Below, piece after piece: positions 1 to 10,609 of a stretch of DNA of 64,000 nucleotides. The notes under the pieces were generated by a model. The model saw nothing but the letters and a program-made list of their open reading frames with translations. It searched no databases and had not been told where the DNA came from. The first letter of the stretch is position 1; every line of letters starts with the position of its first letter. The stretch is from NCBI RefSeq assembly GCF_000647975.1, contig NZ_JFKE01000004.1:124001-188000 (forward strand), in the 5' to 3' direction. The position numbers and the translations under genes are program-made. Origin of the DNA: Actibacterium mucosum KCTC 23349. Its GTDB lineage: Bacteria > Pseudomonadota > Alphaproteobacteria > Rhodobacterales > Rhodobacteraceae.

Positions 1-37
1 AACGCCGTTTCACTGGATAAAACAATGGAGAGATCTC

Positions 38-1765
38 ATGACCCCCACCGAATCTGCCCTTCTGGACCAGGTTTCCATCGACGAGCCTTGGGCGCTTGTC
101 GAAAGCTTTGCCACGTTCAAACGCGAACACCCTGATGATGTGAACCGCGGTATGGACGAGGTTGTTCAGCGGCTGCGCAAACACGGGGTCGAGGTCGACA
201 TTCACGAACCCGAACTGTTCCTCAGCCTGCCCGGCCAGGCCCGGGTCGAGGCAGACGGCCAGACCTTTCGCGCAAAACCCCCTGCTTTTTCCGCCAGCGC
301 GCCGGATGGCTTCACCGGTCCGCTGGTCTATATCCGCGGCACCACGAACATGGACGAGGAAGACGCATTTGAAAGCCAGCTGGAAGCCGGCCCTGAAATG
401 GAGGCCAAGGTCAGCGGCAAGATTGTTCTAACCGAAGGCTTCGCCAGCCCCGCCATCATCTCGCTCATGGAAAGCTGCGGCGCTGTGGGTGTGATTGCCA
501 TCAACCCCGGCGTTGACGTGCATTGGGGGATTTGCACAACGATCTGGGGCATTCCGGGCACCAGCGACTTGTCGCGTAAACCCGCAATCCCCGCAGCAGC
601 CGTGAACATGGACAGCGGCAAGGCCCTGATCGAGATCGCCAAGGCCGGTGGCAGCGCCACGATCTTTACCCAGACGGAAGAAGGCTGGTTCACCTCGAAA
701 CTGCCCGAGATCACCATTCCCGGCACCGAAGAGCCTGAGAAATACGTCCTGCTTCACGGCCATCTCGACAGCTGGGACGTTGGCGTTGGGGACAATGCCA
801 CCGGTGACGCGTCGATGTTGGAAATTGCCCGCGTTCTCTGGGCCAACCGTGACAAGCTGCGGCGCACGGTCAAGATTTGCTGGTGGCCGGGCCACTCCAC
901 CGGCCGCTATGCCGGATCCACATGGTATTCCGACACATTTGCCCTGGACCTCGACGCCAATTGCGTGGCCCAGGTCAATTGTGACAGCCCCGGCTGTCGC
1001 TGGGCGACCGAGTTCCTGAACGTGTCTGTCATGTCCGAGGCCCATGACTTCCTCGCCGACGTCATACGCGATGTATGCGGCAAGGAACTGCACTCGGAAC
1101 GGCCGCACCGGGCGGGGGATTATTCGTTCAACGACATTGGCCTGTCCAGCTATCTGATGTTGTCCTCGGCCATGACGGACGCCCATCGCGAAGAGCTTGG
1201 ATATTACGCGGTTGGTGGATGCGGGATGAACATTGCGTGGCACACCGAGAACGACACGCTCGAGATCGCCGATAAAGACATCCTGCTGCGCGACATCAAG
1301 GTTTATCTGCTCGCTGTATTCCGCAACGCGAATGCGGACATCTTGCCAATGGACTGGTGTGCAACCGCGCGCGAATTCCTTGCAACGATTGCGGATTACC
1401 AAACCCAGGCGGCGGAGTTGTTTGACTTCACCCCGGCCCGCCTCGCGGTCGAGGCCCTTTTGAACGATCTCGACGCCTTTTATCTGGCCGCGGCCAACGG
1501 CAATATCCCCGCAGACATCGCAAATACCGTGATTCAGGAACTGGCGCGCATTCTTGTGCCGGTGAATTTCAACCGCTCGCCGCGGTTCCGCCATGACCCG
1601 GCCCTGACCATCCCCCCTTTGCCTGCGCTGGAAGAGGCCACAAAAATTGCCGCCCGCCCGGCAGACCAGCTTGGGTTTGCGCGGACCGAGCTGGTGCGGG
1701 GACAGAACCATGTCATCGCCGAGATCACGGCCGCCCGCCGCCTGATCGCGCGCCTGACGGCCTGA
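38..1765 (+). CDS. M28-family peptidase homologue with PA domain
   Basis: The 575-residue product resembles M28 zinc aminopeptidases that carry a protease-associated (PA) domain. Residues of about 95-215 look like the PA insert, and HGHLDSWDVGVGDNATGDA near residue 240 is the first metal-ligand block (His, Asp) of M28. The next block, where M28 enzymes have a Glu-Glu pair (catalytic base plus zinc ligand) before a Gly-Ser, reads WWPGHSTGRYAGSTWY, so that pair is absent. No signal peptide is visible, so the protein is probably cytoplasmic. GGAGAG lies just upstream of the ATG. It could be a peptidase with altered metal binding or a non-catalytic homologue; substrate unknown. The gene stands alone, upstream of a tRNA. 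Confidence 0.8.
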   Translation: MTPTESALLDQVSIDEPWALVESFATFKREHPDDVNRGMDEVVQRLRKHGVEVDIHEPELFLSLPGQARVEADGQTFRAKPPAFSASAPDGFTGPLVYIRGTTNMDEEDAFESQLEAGPEMEAKVSGKIVLTEGFASPAIISLMESCGAVGVIAINPGVDVHWGICTTIWGIPGTSDLSRKPAIPAAAVNMDSGKALIEIAKAGGSATIFTQTEEGWFTSKLPEITIPGTEEPEKYVLLHGHLDSWDVGVGDNATGDASMLEIARVLWANRDKLRRTVKICWWPGHSTGRYAGSTWYSDTFALDLDANCVAQVNCDSPGCRWATEFLNVSVMSEAHDFLADVIRDVCGKELHSERPHRAGDYSFNDIGLSSYLMLSSAMTDAHREELGYYAVGGCGMNIAWHTENDTLEIADKDILLRDIKVYLLAVFRNANADILPMDWCATAREFLATIADYQTQAAELFDFTPARLAVEALLNDLDAFYLAAANGNIPADIANTVIQELARILVPVNFNRSPRFRHDPALTIPPLPALEEATKIAARPADQLGFARTELVRGQNHVIAEITAARRLIARLTA

Positions 1766-1771
1766 CACCTT

Positions 1772-1800
1772 CCCCGGCACGGTTCATGACCGGGCCGGGG
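1772..1800. terminator. GC-rich hairpin between peptidase gene and tRNA
   Basis: Seven-base arms CCCCGGC and GCCGGGG enclose a second small stem (CGGT/ACCG), just after the stop of the peptidase gene. There is no T run on either side, so if it ends transcription it is not a classical intrinsic terminator. Confidence 0.35.
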
Positions 1801-1864
1801 GACGCAAAAACCACGTCCAGACCCGCCAAGGTGACCGGAATTCAGGGGATGTGTCAGGAGAGTT

Positions 1865-1941
<77 letters not shown>

Positions 1942-1989
1942 CTGAGGCCAACGATATAGGTCATGCGCCAAATGGCTGCAATCGCTATT

Positions 1990-3210
1990 TCACGCGAACA
2001 GCTCGTGGCACAGTTCCAGTGCGTCAATCAGCGTGTCAACTTCGGCTTCGGTGTTATACAGACCAAACGACGCGCGGCAGGTGGCCGATACACCAAGGTG
2101 ATCCATCAGCGGGCCGGCGCAATGGTGGCCGGCGCGCACCGCGACACCCTTTTTGTCCAAAACGGTCGAGATGTCATGCGCATGGGCCGGCCCGTTCAGG
2201 GTAAAGCTGAAGATGCCGCCCTTGGTGGCCGAATTGCCCTGCACGTTCACCCAGTTCAGCCCGTCCAGCTTGCCCCGCGCATAGGTTGTCAGCGCCTTTT
2301 CATGCGCCGCGACATTCTGCATGCCCAGATCCATCAGGTATTCCAGCGCCACGCCCATGCCGATCTGCTGCACGATGCCGGGGGTGCCGGCCTCGAACTT
2401 CATCGGTGGGTCGGCATAGCTGACGGCGTCTTTGCTGACCTCACGGATCATGTCACCGCCGCCGATAAAGGGCCGCATCTCGGCCAGCCGTTCCTTGCGG
2501 ATATGGATCGCACCCGAGCCTGAGGGGCCGTAAAGCTTGTGCCCGGTGATGGCATAGAAATCGGCGCCGATCGCGTCGACATTCACCGGCTGGTGCACCG
2601 ATCCCTGGCTGCCATCAACCAGAACCGGCACGCCCACCGCATGGGCACCGGCCACAATCGCCGCAACATCCACCACGGTGCCCAGAACGTTCGACATATG
2701 GGTCACCGCAATCAGCTTTGTGCGCGGCGTGATCGCGTCCAGAACCGCCTGTGGGTCCAGATCGCCCTTGGCATCCACATCCACCCATTTCAGCACCACA
2801 CCCTGCCGTTCGCGCAGGAAATGCCACGGCACGATATTGGCGTGATGCTCCATCACGCTCAGGATGATCTCGTCGCCGGCCTCAAGTCGCGGCATGGCCC
2901 AGCCATAGGCGACAAGGTTGATGGCCTCGGTTGTGCCGGACGAAAAGACGATCTCGTTTTCATCCGCCGCCCCAAGAAAACGCGCGACGGTGCCGCGCAC
3001 GGCCTCGTATTTCTCGGTCGCAAGGTTCGAAAGATAGTGCAGCCCGCGATGCACATTCGCGTATTCGGCAGAATAGGCCCGCGTGATCGCGTCGATCACC
3101 ACCTGCGGTTTCTGGGCCGAGGCGCCATTGTCCAGATAGACCAGCGGCTTGCCGTTAACGTCCCGCGACAGGATCGGGAAATCGGCCCGTACCTTGTTGA
3201 TATCATACAT
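1990..3210 (-). CDS. sufS: SufS-type cysteine desulfurase
   Basis: PLP-dependent class V aminotransferase-fold enzyme that removes sulfur from L-cysteine and carries it as a persulfide for Fe-S cluster assembly. By my count Lys225 in ITGHKLYGPSGSG is the PLP lysine and Cys364 in RAGHHCAGP is the persulfide cysteine, the same number as in E. coli SufS. The length of 406 aa is normal. It is the last gene of the isc-suf operon, and its start overlaps the end of the upstream Yip1-like gene by 8 bp, suggesting translational coupling. No sufE, sufA or sufT follows; a tRNA does. SufS enzymes usually need SufE or SufU as sulfur acceptor, and that partner must be encoded elsewhere. Confidence 0.96.
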   Translation of the reverse strand: MYDINKVRADFPILSRDVNGKPLVYLDNGASAQKPQVVIDAITRAYSAEYANVHRGLHYLSNLATEKYEAVRGTVARFLGAADENEIVFSSGTTEAINLVAYGWAMPRLEAGDEIILSVMEHHANIVPWHFLRERQGVVLKWVDVDAKGDLDPQAVLDAITPRTKLIAVTHMSNVLGTVVDVAAIVAGAHAVGVPVLVDGSQGSVHQPVNVDAIGADFYAITGHKLYGPSGSGAIHIRKERLAEMRPFIGGGDMIREVSKDAVSYADPPMKFEAGTPGIVQQIGMGVALEYLMDLGMQNVAAHEKALTTYARGKLDGLNWVNVQGNSATKGGIFSFTLNGPAHAHDISTVLDKKGVAVRAGHHCAGPLMDHLGVSATCRASFGLYNTEAEVDTLIDALELCHELFA

Positions 3211-3799
3211 TTTGTGGAACCTCTGGAACCGCGATCAACCCGGTTGCAACAGCCAGAACCGACAGCAAGCTGCCAACCAGGAAGCCGGCGCCCATGACGC
3301 CTAGAAAAACAAGAGCGATGTGTTGAAAGCCGTGCAGTTCCGCGACGAAAACCACGAAAATCCAGACCGACACCAGCAAAAGAAGGATCGTGGCCAAAGC
3401 CTCGACCACCGGCAGAGCCAGCCCGATCACCGTCAACCCCACCGACAGCACGGTCATCACAACCTGCAACCAGCCCGACAAGGCCAACGCCCCGGACACG
3501 TCGCCCGTGCCACCAAAAATCCGGCCCAGCTTGGCCATGCACCACACCGTGATCGCTGCCACGATGAACACAACAATCGCCGCGCGCAGCGGGCCGCCAA
3601 ACATCGGCAGCGCGTTCACCTGGTCCTGGCTAAGCCCGGACAGCATCACTTGGCCAGAGACCATGGCCGACGAGATGATGGCGCTCAGCGCCAGTGCCAT
3701 CCACCACACCTGGTCCGGAATACCCAGTGCCAGCACCTTGCGGGCGGCTTGCCGGGGTTTGGTCAGGGTTTCGCGCCCCAGCTCGATCCATTCATTCAT
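3203..3799 (-). CDS. Yip1-family membrane protein (second of pair)
   Basis: A 198-residue integral membrane protein with about five hydrophobic segments, for example around residues 30-55, 65-90, 105-130, 130-155 and 160-190, and only short loops. The pattern fits the Yip1 family, whose bacterial members have no settled function. The start MNEWIELGRETLTKP was chosen because its ATG overlaps the stop of the preceding gene (ATGA), which a longer upstream start would not explain. The gene overlaps sufS by 8 bp, so it is firmly inside the suf operon. A role in Fe-S assembly is only inferred from position. Confidence 0.75.
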   Translation of the reverse strand: MNEWIELGRETLTKPRQAARKVLALGIPDQVWWMALALSAIISSAMVSGQVMLSGLSQDQVNALPMFGGPLRAAIVVFIVAAITVWCMAKLGRIFGGTGDVSGALALSGWLQVVMTVLSVGLTVIGLALPVVEALATILLLLVSVWIFVVFVAELHGFQHIALVFLGVMGAGFLVGSLLSVLAVATGLIAVPEVPQNV

Positions 3800-4287
3800 G
3801 CCGTTACCTCGGGTCGTTCCGCCGCCCACAGACTGCCCATCCAGATATAGACGAAACCAGCCAACGCCAAGGCCGCGATGGCCGTGGCAAAAGGACCGTT
3901 AGTGACCGCTTGCACCGCCGTGGCCAGCATCCACAAAGGGGCCGCGGCCAATAATGACCAGAACAGGGCCAGCCTTGCGCTGTACCAGTTGCCCTTGCCG
4001 CCAACCGTGCGGGCCACAATATGGCTGAGCGCAGCGATCGCATATGCCGCCAGAGGCATGATCGCCAGCCAGGCAAACAGCCCCGCCGCCAACCGCGCAG
4101 CCAAAGGCACCGTGGGGTCGCTTTCAGCCAGCCGAAACGCCTCTGGCAAACTGGACACAAAGATCAGGACGCAGGCCATCACCAGAATGGCCAAGGCCCG
4201 GTCCTCGCGCTGTCCGGCCTGCAGCATGCGCCGCATCACCGGTGCCGGTGTGCGGTAGGCGGCCACGATATTGGCGGCGATGCTCAC
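3796..4287 (-). CDS. Yip1-like membrane protein (first of pair)
   Basis: A 163-residue membrane protein with four to five hydrophobic helices after a short amphipathic N-terminus (MSIAANIVAAYRTPAPVMRR). It resembles the next gene in size and layout and may be a distant paralogue; together they could form a two-subunit membrane assembly. It begins 4 bp after the sufD stop and ends in an ATGA overlap with the second Yip1-like gene. No catalytic motif can be recognised. Its place between sufD and sufS suggests co-expression under iron or Fe-S control. Confidence 0.7.
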   Translation of the reverse strand: MSIAANIVAAYRTPAPVMRRMLQAGQREDRALAILVMACVLIFVSSLPEAFRLAESDPTVPLAARLAAGLFAWLAIMPLAAYAIAALSHIVARTVGGKGNWYSARLALFWSLLAAAPLWMLATAVQAVTNGPFATAIAALALAGFVYIWMGSLWAAERPEVTA

Positions 4288-4291
4288 GCGC

Positions 4292-5577
4292 TTAGCCGCG
4301 GCGACGCAGCAGCCAGCTTTCCAACCGGCTGAGGATGTCGTCGGCCAGCGCCTCGTCGGCGATTTCTTCCAAGGCTTCGGCTAGGAACGCAATCGTCAAC
4401 ATGTCGGTGGCTTCGGCCCGCTCGATCCCGCGCGCACGCAGGTAGAACAACGCCTCTTCGTCGATCGCGCCTGAGGTTGACCCGTGCGAGCACGCCACGT
4501 CATCGGCATAGATCTCCAGTTCAGGCTTGGCCAGGAACTGCGCATCATCATCCAGCAACAGCGATTGGCTGATCTGGTAACCGTCGGTCTTCTGCGCGCC
4601 TTCCTTCACAAGGATCTTGCCTTGAAACACGCCAACCGCGCCGTTGCGCAGCACCTTCTTGAACACCTGACGGCTTTCGCAATTCACCGCGTCATGGGTG
4701 ATGAACACTGTGTCATCGTGGTGGAAATCACCATCGCCCATCGCGGCACCGGCCACATGGGCGCTGACGTCGTCGCCGGTCAGCTCCAGCACCGCCTCGT
4801 TGCGGGTCAGCGCGCCATTGGCGGTCAGGGTGAAGGATTTGAACAGGCTGCGCGTGCCCAACCGGCCAAAGATATGCGTGGCGGCCACGCGGTCATGGTC
4901 GCGCCCCTGCGCCCGCACGTGGTGAAACGCCGCGTCATCGGCCACGTCCACTTCCAGCACGCTGTTCAACCGCGCCGCGGCAGGGCCATTTTCCAACAGC
5001 GTCAGCTCGGCCCCGGCCTCGACCCGCACCACGTGGTGCATCATCGCGTCCGAAGTCTCGGACACATGGCGATAGATCAGGTTCACCGGCTTGGCCGCCT
5101 TGCCCGTCACGCGGATCACCACGCCCTGCTCCGCAGCGGCCGTGTTCAGCGCGGCCAAGGGCCGTTCCACAGGCACCTGCCCGGCGGCCTCCAGCACCCC
5201 GTACAGGTCTTTGGCCCAATGGATATCGGCCGCGCCCGCCTCGGCCAGCTGCGTGATCTCAACCCCGGCCAGTTCCGGCGCGTCCGAAGCTTCGGCGTCA
5301 AAAACACCGTCCACAAAGACCAGCTTGACCCGGTCAATCGCGTCGAAAACCGGTGCCTCGTCGGTGACCAGCACCGCGGCTGTACCGGCCTTGGGCGCGG
5401 TCAGGGCGGCGGGGCGGGTGTATTTCCAATACTCGTCGCGCGCGCCCGGCAGGCCCATCGCCCGCACCCGGCCCAGCGCCGCGTCACGCGCCGCGCCCAG
5501 CCAACCGCCATCCTGCGGCAAGGCCAGCGCGCTGAGACGCGCCTGGGTCGTGTCCTGCTTTGCTTGCGGCAGCGCCA

Positions 5578-5578
<1 letters not shown>
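4292..5578 (-). CDS. sufD: SufD, Fe-S scaffold subunit
   Basis: A 428-residue SufB/SufD-family protein, the partner of SufB and SufC in the SufBC2D scaffold on which Fe-S clusters are built. The C-terminal core carries the conserved stretch DDVACSHGSTSGAIDEEALF, including the His seen in SufD proteins at the SufB-SufD interface. The N-terminal third is variable, as is usual. Its start overlaps the sufC stop by one base (TGATG), so the two are probably translationally coupled. It is followed within 4 bp by a Yip1-like gene. Confidence 0.95.
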
Positions 5579-6325
<747 letters not shown>

Positions 6326-6333
<8 letters not shown>

Positions 6334-7111
6334 TTACAGCGCCCTCTTCGTCTAAATTCAGCTTCTCGGCCGCGTCTTTGTCGACCAGAAGGTGGTTCTT
6401 GTTCAGCCTGTACCGTTGATAGGTGCGCAGAACCGCGTACCCATTGTCTTCGGCCCAGGCCATGAATGCGTCTTCGTTGGTGTTGTCGATCTCGGCCAGG
6501 ATCATCGGGCGCGCCCGCGCGACGGTTTCGGCCAGACCAGCCAGCACCGGCATCTCCATCCCCTCAACGTCGATCTTGATCATCGCCGGGGTCTCGTCCG
6601 CCAACAGCTGATCGGCCGGGAACACTTCCAGGTCGCCCTCACCTTCCAGCATCTTGGCCCCGCCCAGATTGCGCTCGCGATCTTCCATCGCGAAGCCACC
6701 GGAATGGCTGTCGGACAGGCCCACGCCCAGCTTACTCAGGTCAAAGACATCCAGCAGCTGATTGGCCAGCACGTTCTGGATCAGCAAGTTATAGGCGCGC
6801 GGGTTCGGCTCGAACGGGATCACCCTGGACGGTTTCAGGAACTTGGCGGCAAAGATCGAATGGTTGCCCACATTCGCGCCGATATCGACAAAAACGCCGC
6901 CCTCGGGGAACAGGTCGATCAGCCGTGTCAGCTCTTTCAGCTCGTAAAACGTGCCGCGCTGATGGTTGCGCTGAATGGGGTCGTTGTCCATGTTCACGCA
7001 GAACGCCACCGGGGTGTCCATCACCTGCGTATGGATCACCCGCTGCGGCCCCGAAACCACGGGCCGCCCCAGCCGGAGCCGTTTCAGAATGCGTTCAACA
7101 TGGGGGGTCAT
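6326..7111 (-). CDS. FkbM-family SAM methyltransferase inside the suf operon
   Basis: A 261-residue protein with the FkbM fold. The SAM-binding motif VFVDIGANVGNHSIFAA lies near residue 75, followed by an acidic ribose-binding residue (VIPFEPNPRAYNLL) and the late motif MIKIDVEGMEMPVLAGL. FkbM enzymes O-methylate sugars and natural products; none is a known Fe-S factor. The gene sits between the YbjQ-like gene (3-bp gap) and sufC (8-bp overlap), so it is co-transcribed with suf. Substrate unknown. It may be a passenger gene, or it may link envelope glycan methylation to iron status, which is inference. Confidence 0.85.
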
Positions 7112-7114
7112 GGC

Positions 7115-7426
7115 TTATCCCAGCACCACAGCGGTGCCCGAGGCACTAACCATCAGCATGTTGTTGACCACCTCGTAATCCAGATCGACGCCAACCACGG
7201 CGGTCGCCCCTTTGGCCGCCGCACGCTCTTCCAACTCACGCAGCGCGGTTTCGCGCGCCTCGGCCAGCGACTTTTCATAAGCGCCCGACCGGCCGCCCAC
7301 GATGTCGGTGATCTGCGCAAAAACGTCCCGAAACACGTTCGCGCCCAAAATAGCCTCGCCCACCACGATGCCCTTGTATTCGGCGATCTGGTAGCCCTCG
7401 ACGGTTGGTGTGGTTGTTACGATCAT
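7115..7426 (-). CDS. YbjQ-family protein (DUF74)
   Basis: A 103-residue soluble protein matching the YbjQ/DUF74 family: an N-terminal [14 protein letters not shown] strand pair, the block [17 protein letters not shown], a charged helix with [13 protein letters not shown], and a C-terminal [15 protein letters not shown]. Members form small pentameric beta-barrels and are sometimes labelled heavy-metal-binding without strong proof. AAAGGAG lies 9 bases before the chosen ATG, which favours this start over one 10 codons upstream. It lies 33 bp after sufB. A link to metal handling is suggested only by its place in the suf operon. Confidence 0.8.
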   Translation of the reverse strand: MIVTTTPTVEGYQIAEYKGIVVGEAILGANVFRDVFAQITDIVGGRSGAYEKSLAEARETALRELEERAAAKGATAVVGVDLDYEVVNNMLMVSASGTAVVLG

Positions 7427-7459
7427 TGCGGATGCTCCTTTGGTCCAGGGGTTCATCGG

Positions 7460-8971
7460 TTAGCCGACCGATCCCTCCAACGAGATTGCCACCAGCTGCT
7501 GCGCCTCCATGGCAAACTCCATCGGCAGGGCCTGCAACACTTCTTTGCAGAACCCGTTCACCACCAGCGCCACGGCCTCTTCCTCGTCCATGCCGCGTTG
7601 GCGGCAATAGAACAACTGGTCGTCGTCCACCTTGCTGGTGGTCGCCTCGTGCTCGACCCGGCTGGAGTTGTTCTTGACCTCGATATAGGGCACCGTGTGT
7701 GCCCCGCATTTATCGCCGATCAGCAGGCTGTCGCATTGGGTATAGTTTCGGCTGTCCTTGGCCTTTGGGTGCATCGACACCAACCCGCGATAGGTGTTCT
7801 GCGCCTTGCCCGCGCTGATGCCCTTGGACACGATCCGCGATTTGGTGTTGCGGCCCAGATGCACCATTTTGGTGCCGGTATCGGCCTGCTGCATGTTGTT
7901 GGTGATGGCGATCGAATAAAACTCGCCCTGGCTGTCCTCACCACGCAGGATGCACGAGGGGTATTTCCACGTCACCGCCGACCCGGTTTCAACCTGCGTC
8001 CACATCACCTTGGCCCGGTCGCCCCGGCAATCGGCGCGTTTGGTCACAAAGTTATAGATGCCACCCTTGCCCTCTTCGTCACCAGGGAACCAGTTCTGAA
8101 CGGTCGAGTATTTCACCTCGGCATCTTCTTCGATAACGATCTCTACCACCGCGGCATGCAGCTGCGCGGTGTCGCGCTGCGGCGCGGTGCAGCCCTCCAG
8201 ATAGGACACATAGCTGCCCTTGTCGGCAATGATCAGCGTGCGTTCGAACTGTCCGGTGTTTTCGGCATTGATGCGGAAATAGGTGCTCAGCTCCATCGGG
8301 CAGCGCACGCCGGGCGGCACGTAAACAAACGACCCGTCCGAGAACACGGCCGAGTTCAGCGTGGCGTAGAAATTGTCCGACACCGGCACAACCGAGCCAA
8401 GGTATTTCTTCACCAGCTCCGGATGCTCGCGGATCGCCTCCGATATCGAACAGAAGATCACGCCGGCCTTCTTCAGTTCCGCCTGGAACGTCGTGCCGAC
8501 CGAGACGCTGTCAAACACCGCATCCACGGCCACTTTGCGCTCTTCCTCGGGCACTTCGACACCGGCCAGAATGGCCTGTTCTTTCAACGGGATACCCAGC
8601 TTGTTATAGGTCTCCAACAGCTTGGGGTCGACCTCGTCCAGCGATTTGGGTTTCTCTTCCATCGACTTCGGCCGGGCATAATAATACTGGTCCTGAAAGT
8701 CGATTTCCGGATAGTTGACCATCGCCCATTTCGGCTCGTCCAGCTGCTGCCAGCGGGCAAAAGCCGCCAGCCGCCATTCGGTCATCCATTCCGGCTCGTC
8801 ATTTTTTTCCGAGATCAGCCGCACGATGTCCTCGGACAGGCCCTTGGGGGCGTATTCCATCTCGATCTCGGTTTCCCAGCCGTATTTGTATTTCCCGGCA
8901 AGGGATTTCACGGCCTCAACCGTTTCTTCCTCGACCCCGTCTTTGACGGTTACGCCATCCAGTGCGCTCAT
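7460..8971 (-). CDS. sufB: SufB, Fe-S cluster scaffold
   Basis: A 503-residue SufB, the subunit that receives sulfur and nucleates the Fe-S cluster. The conserved C-terminal core includes [20 protein letters not shown], where the Cys before GAHT corresponds to the functional Cys405 of E. coli SufB, and [18 protein letters not shown]. An upstream extension of the reading frame overlaps the cysteine desulfurase gene and is not SufB-like. The ATG giving [16 protein letters not shown] has an AGGAGAG site just upstream, so it was chosen. It starts 10 bp after the iscS-like gene ends. Confidence 0.97.
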   Translation of the reverse strand: MSALDGVTVKDGVEEETVEAVKSLAGKYKYGWETEIEMEYAPKGLSEDIVRLISEKNDEPEWMTEWRLAAFARWQQLDEPKWAMVNYPEIDFQDQYYYARPKSMEEKPKSLDEVDPKLLETYNKLGIPLKEQAILAGVEVPEEERKVAVDAVFDSVSVGTTFQAELKKAGVIFCSISEAIREHPELVKKYLGSVVPVSDNFYATLNSAVFSDGSFVYVPPGVRCPMELSTYFRINAENTGQFERTLIIADKGSYVSYLEGCTAPQRDTAQLHAAVVEIVIEEDAEVKYSTVQNWFPGDEEGKGGIYNFVTKRADCRGDRAKVMWTQVETGSAVTWKYPSCILRGEDSQGEFYSIAITNNMQQADTGTKMVHLGRNTKSRIVSKGISAGKAQNTYRGLVSMHPKAKDSRNYTQCDSLLIGDKCGAHTVPYIEVKNNSSRVEHEATTSKVDDDQLFYCRQRGMDEEEAVALVVNGFCKEVLQALPMEFAMEAQQLVAISLEGSVG

Positions 8972-8981
8972 CTTTCTCTCC

Positions 8982-10163
8982 TCAAGCTGCCCGGGCCCGG
9001 AATTTCCGGTATTGGGCCAGCCACGCTTCGGCAAAGCGCAGCACATCATCTTCTGTTGTTTCGAGGCCCAAAGACACCCGAATGGCGCAACGTGCCACGT
9101 CCGCCTCGTATCCCATTGCGCGCAGCACGCGGCTTTCGCGGACCTTGCCCGACGAACAGGCCGAGCCCGCGGAAACCGCAAACCCGGCAAGGTCCATCTG
9201 CATCACCTGCGTCTCACCCTTCCAACCCGGAACGGCAAAGCAGGACGTGTTGGGCAAGCGTCGCGCGTCTTTCCCGACAAAAATAGTCGCATTAGCCTCG
9301 GCGGCAAGGCTTTTTTCTAGAATGTTTCTAAGTTTTTCGACACGGCCCCACAAGCCCGCATCCAAATCGCGCGCCGCCGCTTCGGCCGCGGCGCCAAATC
9401 CGGCAATACCGATCACGTTCTCGGTGCCAGACCGGCGGCCCATTTCCTGCCCGCCGCCCATCAAGGCGGCGGCAATTTCTGTTCCCTGTTTGACGATCAA
9501 AGCACCAATGCCCTTGGGACCGCCAATCTTGTGGGCCGAAACACAGGCGTATTCGCACTGGGACCAGTTGAACGCGAAGGGGATTTTACCAAAGGCTTGC
9601 GTGGCATCGCAAAACCGATGGGAAATTTCGAATTCGCCGACGAACTCTCTGAACACCTTGCTGTATGGTTGAACCACTCCGGTCTCGGAATTAGCTGCCG
9701 TCAGGGCAAACAATCCCCGCGCGATCCTTGGATATCCTTTGTCGCCTTTTTGTAGGACTTTGGCGGACAACCCGAAACCTGAAACAAACTCGCCCGTGAA
9801 GACGCCCGATTTATCCAAAAGGCTCGTTGACGACCCTGCATAGATGTCTTCTCGTATCACTTCATCAGCACAGCTGAACACCGCATCATGCTCAAGCGGT
9901 GAACAGGCCGTGACGTCCCAGTCTTGGCTGAAAACCAGATTGGCCGCCTCGGTCGCACCGGACGTAAACACCACCTCCTGCGGCAGACACCCCACCGCTT
10001 GGGCCACTTGCCCCCGCGCGCGCTCGACCAACGCATTGGCCGCCCGCCCCTCGGCATGCACCGATGACGGGTTGCCCACAACATCCATCGCCGCAACCAT
10101 CGCCGCGCGCGCCTCGGCCCGCAGGGGCGTCGTGGCGTTGTGATCCAGATAGGTGCGGTTCAC
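8982..10163 (-). CDS. iscS: IscS/NifS-type cysteine desulfurase
   Basis: A 393-residue PLP enzyme of the group I (IscS/NifS) branch, distinct from the SufS at the other end of the operon. Lys212 in [11 protein letters not shown] is the PLP lysine, the His in LEHDAV near residue 92 stacks on the cofactor, and Cys336 in GSACSSGKV is on the mobile loop. Substrate-binding TSGATEANL-like residues lie near 68-76. Having both an IscS-like and a SufS enzyme with SufBCD is common in Rhodobacterales. It overlaps the upstream unknown gene by 4 bp (ATGA). It could alternatively be annotated as a generic class V aminotransferase, but the catalytic Cys argues against that. Confidence 0.92.
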   Translation of the reverse strand: MNRTYLDHNATTPLRAEARAAMVAAMDVVGNPSSVHAEGRAANALVERARGQVAQAVGCLPQEVVFTSGATEAANLVFSQDWDVTACSPLEHDAVFSCADEVIREDIYAGSSTSLLDKSGVFTGEFVSGFGLSAKVLQKGDKGYPRIARGLFALTAANSETGVVQPYSKVFREFVGEFEISHRFCDATQAFGKIPFAFNWSQCEYACVSAHKIGGPKGIGALIVKQGTEIAAALMGGGQEMGRRSGTENVIGIAGFGAAAEAAARDLDAGLWGRVEKLRNILEKSLAAEANATIFVGKDARRLPNTSCFAVPGWKGETQVMQMDLAGFAVSAGSACSSGKVRESRVLRAMGYEADVARCAIRVSLGLETTEDDVLRFAEAWLAQYRKFRARAA

Positions 10164-10609
10164 GCGATCATTCCCGAACGTTTGGCCTTGTCCTTGAACA
10201 AAAGCAAAAGCCCCTGCGCGTAATCGCGGCGCAGCAAATAGTCCTGCCCGCGATCCAGACCTTCCGGCACGGTATGTCCGGAATAGCGCATGGCACCGGC
10301 CAGAACGGCGCCGGACAGTTCAACAAAATCCGCATTCTCGCCGGCCATCCGGTTGTACAGGCGGCCGCCGAACCACCCGCTGCGCGCCTGCGCCTGTTCT
10401 GCATTGGACACGCGGCGCGCCAAGTACATCAGGCAATGCTCGTCCGACATATAGAGCTTGTCCGCCACCTGCGCGAAGGAACTGGCAAGCTTCACCCTGG
10501 GATCCGCGCGGGCGATGGCTTTGCCGATTTCACCGAACGAGCCAAAACCCATCGGCACACCTTTCAGCATGATCTTCGGCAGCCTTTCCAGTTCAGCGCC
10601 GATTGCCAT
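10160..10609 (-). CDS. Unknown protein between iscR and iscS
   Basis: A 149-residue soluble protein of no recognised family. It has no signal peptide or membrane segment. The middle holds KLYMSDEHCLMYLARRV followed by a Trp/Gly/Arg-rich stretch (SGWFGGRLYNRMAGEN) and a hydrophobic helix (FVELSGAVLAGAMRYSG). The ATG overlaps the iscR stop as TGATG, and the end overlaps iscS by 4 bp, so it is translated with the Fe-S genes. A GTG one codon upstream is a possible alternative start. One Cys is present (DEHCLMY). A role as an Fe-S accessory factor is inferred only from this tight coupling. Confidence 0.7.
   Translation of the reverse strand: MAIGAELERLPKIMLKGVPMGFGSFGEIGKAIARADPRVKLASSFAQVADKLYMSDEHCLMYLARRVSNAEQAQARSGWFGGRLYNRMAGENADFVELSGAVLAGAMRYSGHTVPEGLDRGQDYLLRRDYAQGLLLLFKDKAKRSGMIA

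Noticed and set aside
6392-9286. A 964-codon open frame on the plus strand
   Set aside because: It lies opposite the confirmed sufB, YbjQ-like and fkbM genes, has His/Gln/Arg-rich sequence with no domain, and is a GC-bias shadow.
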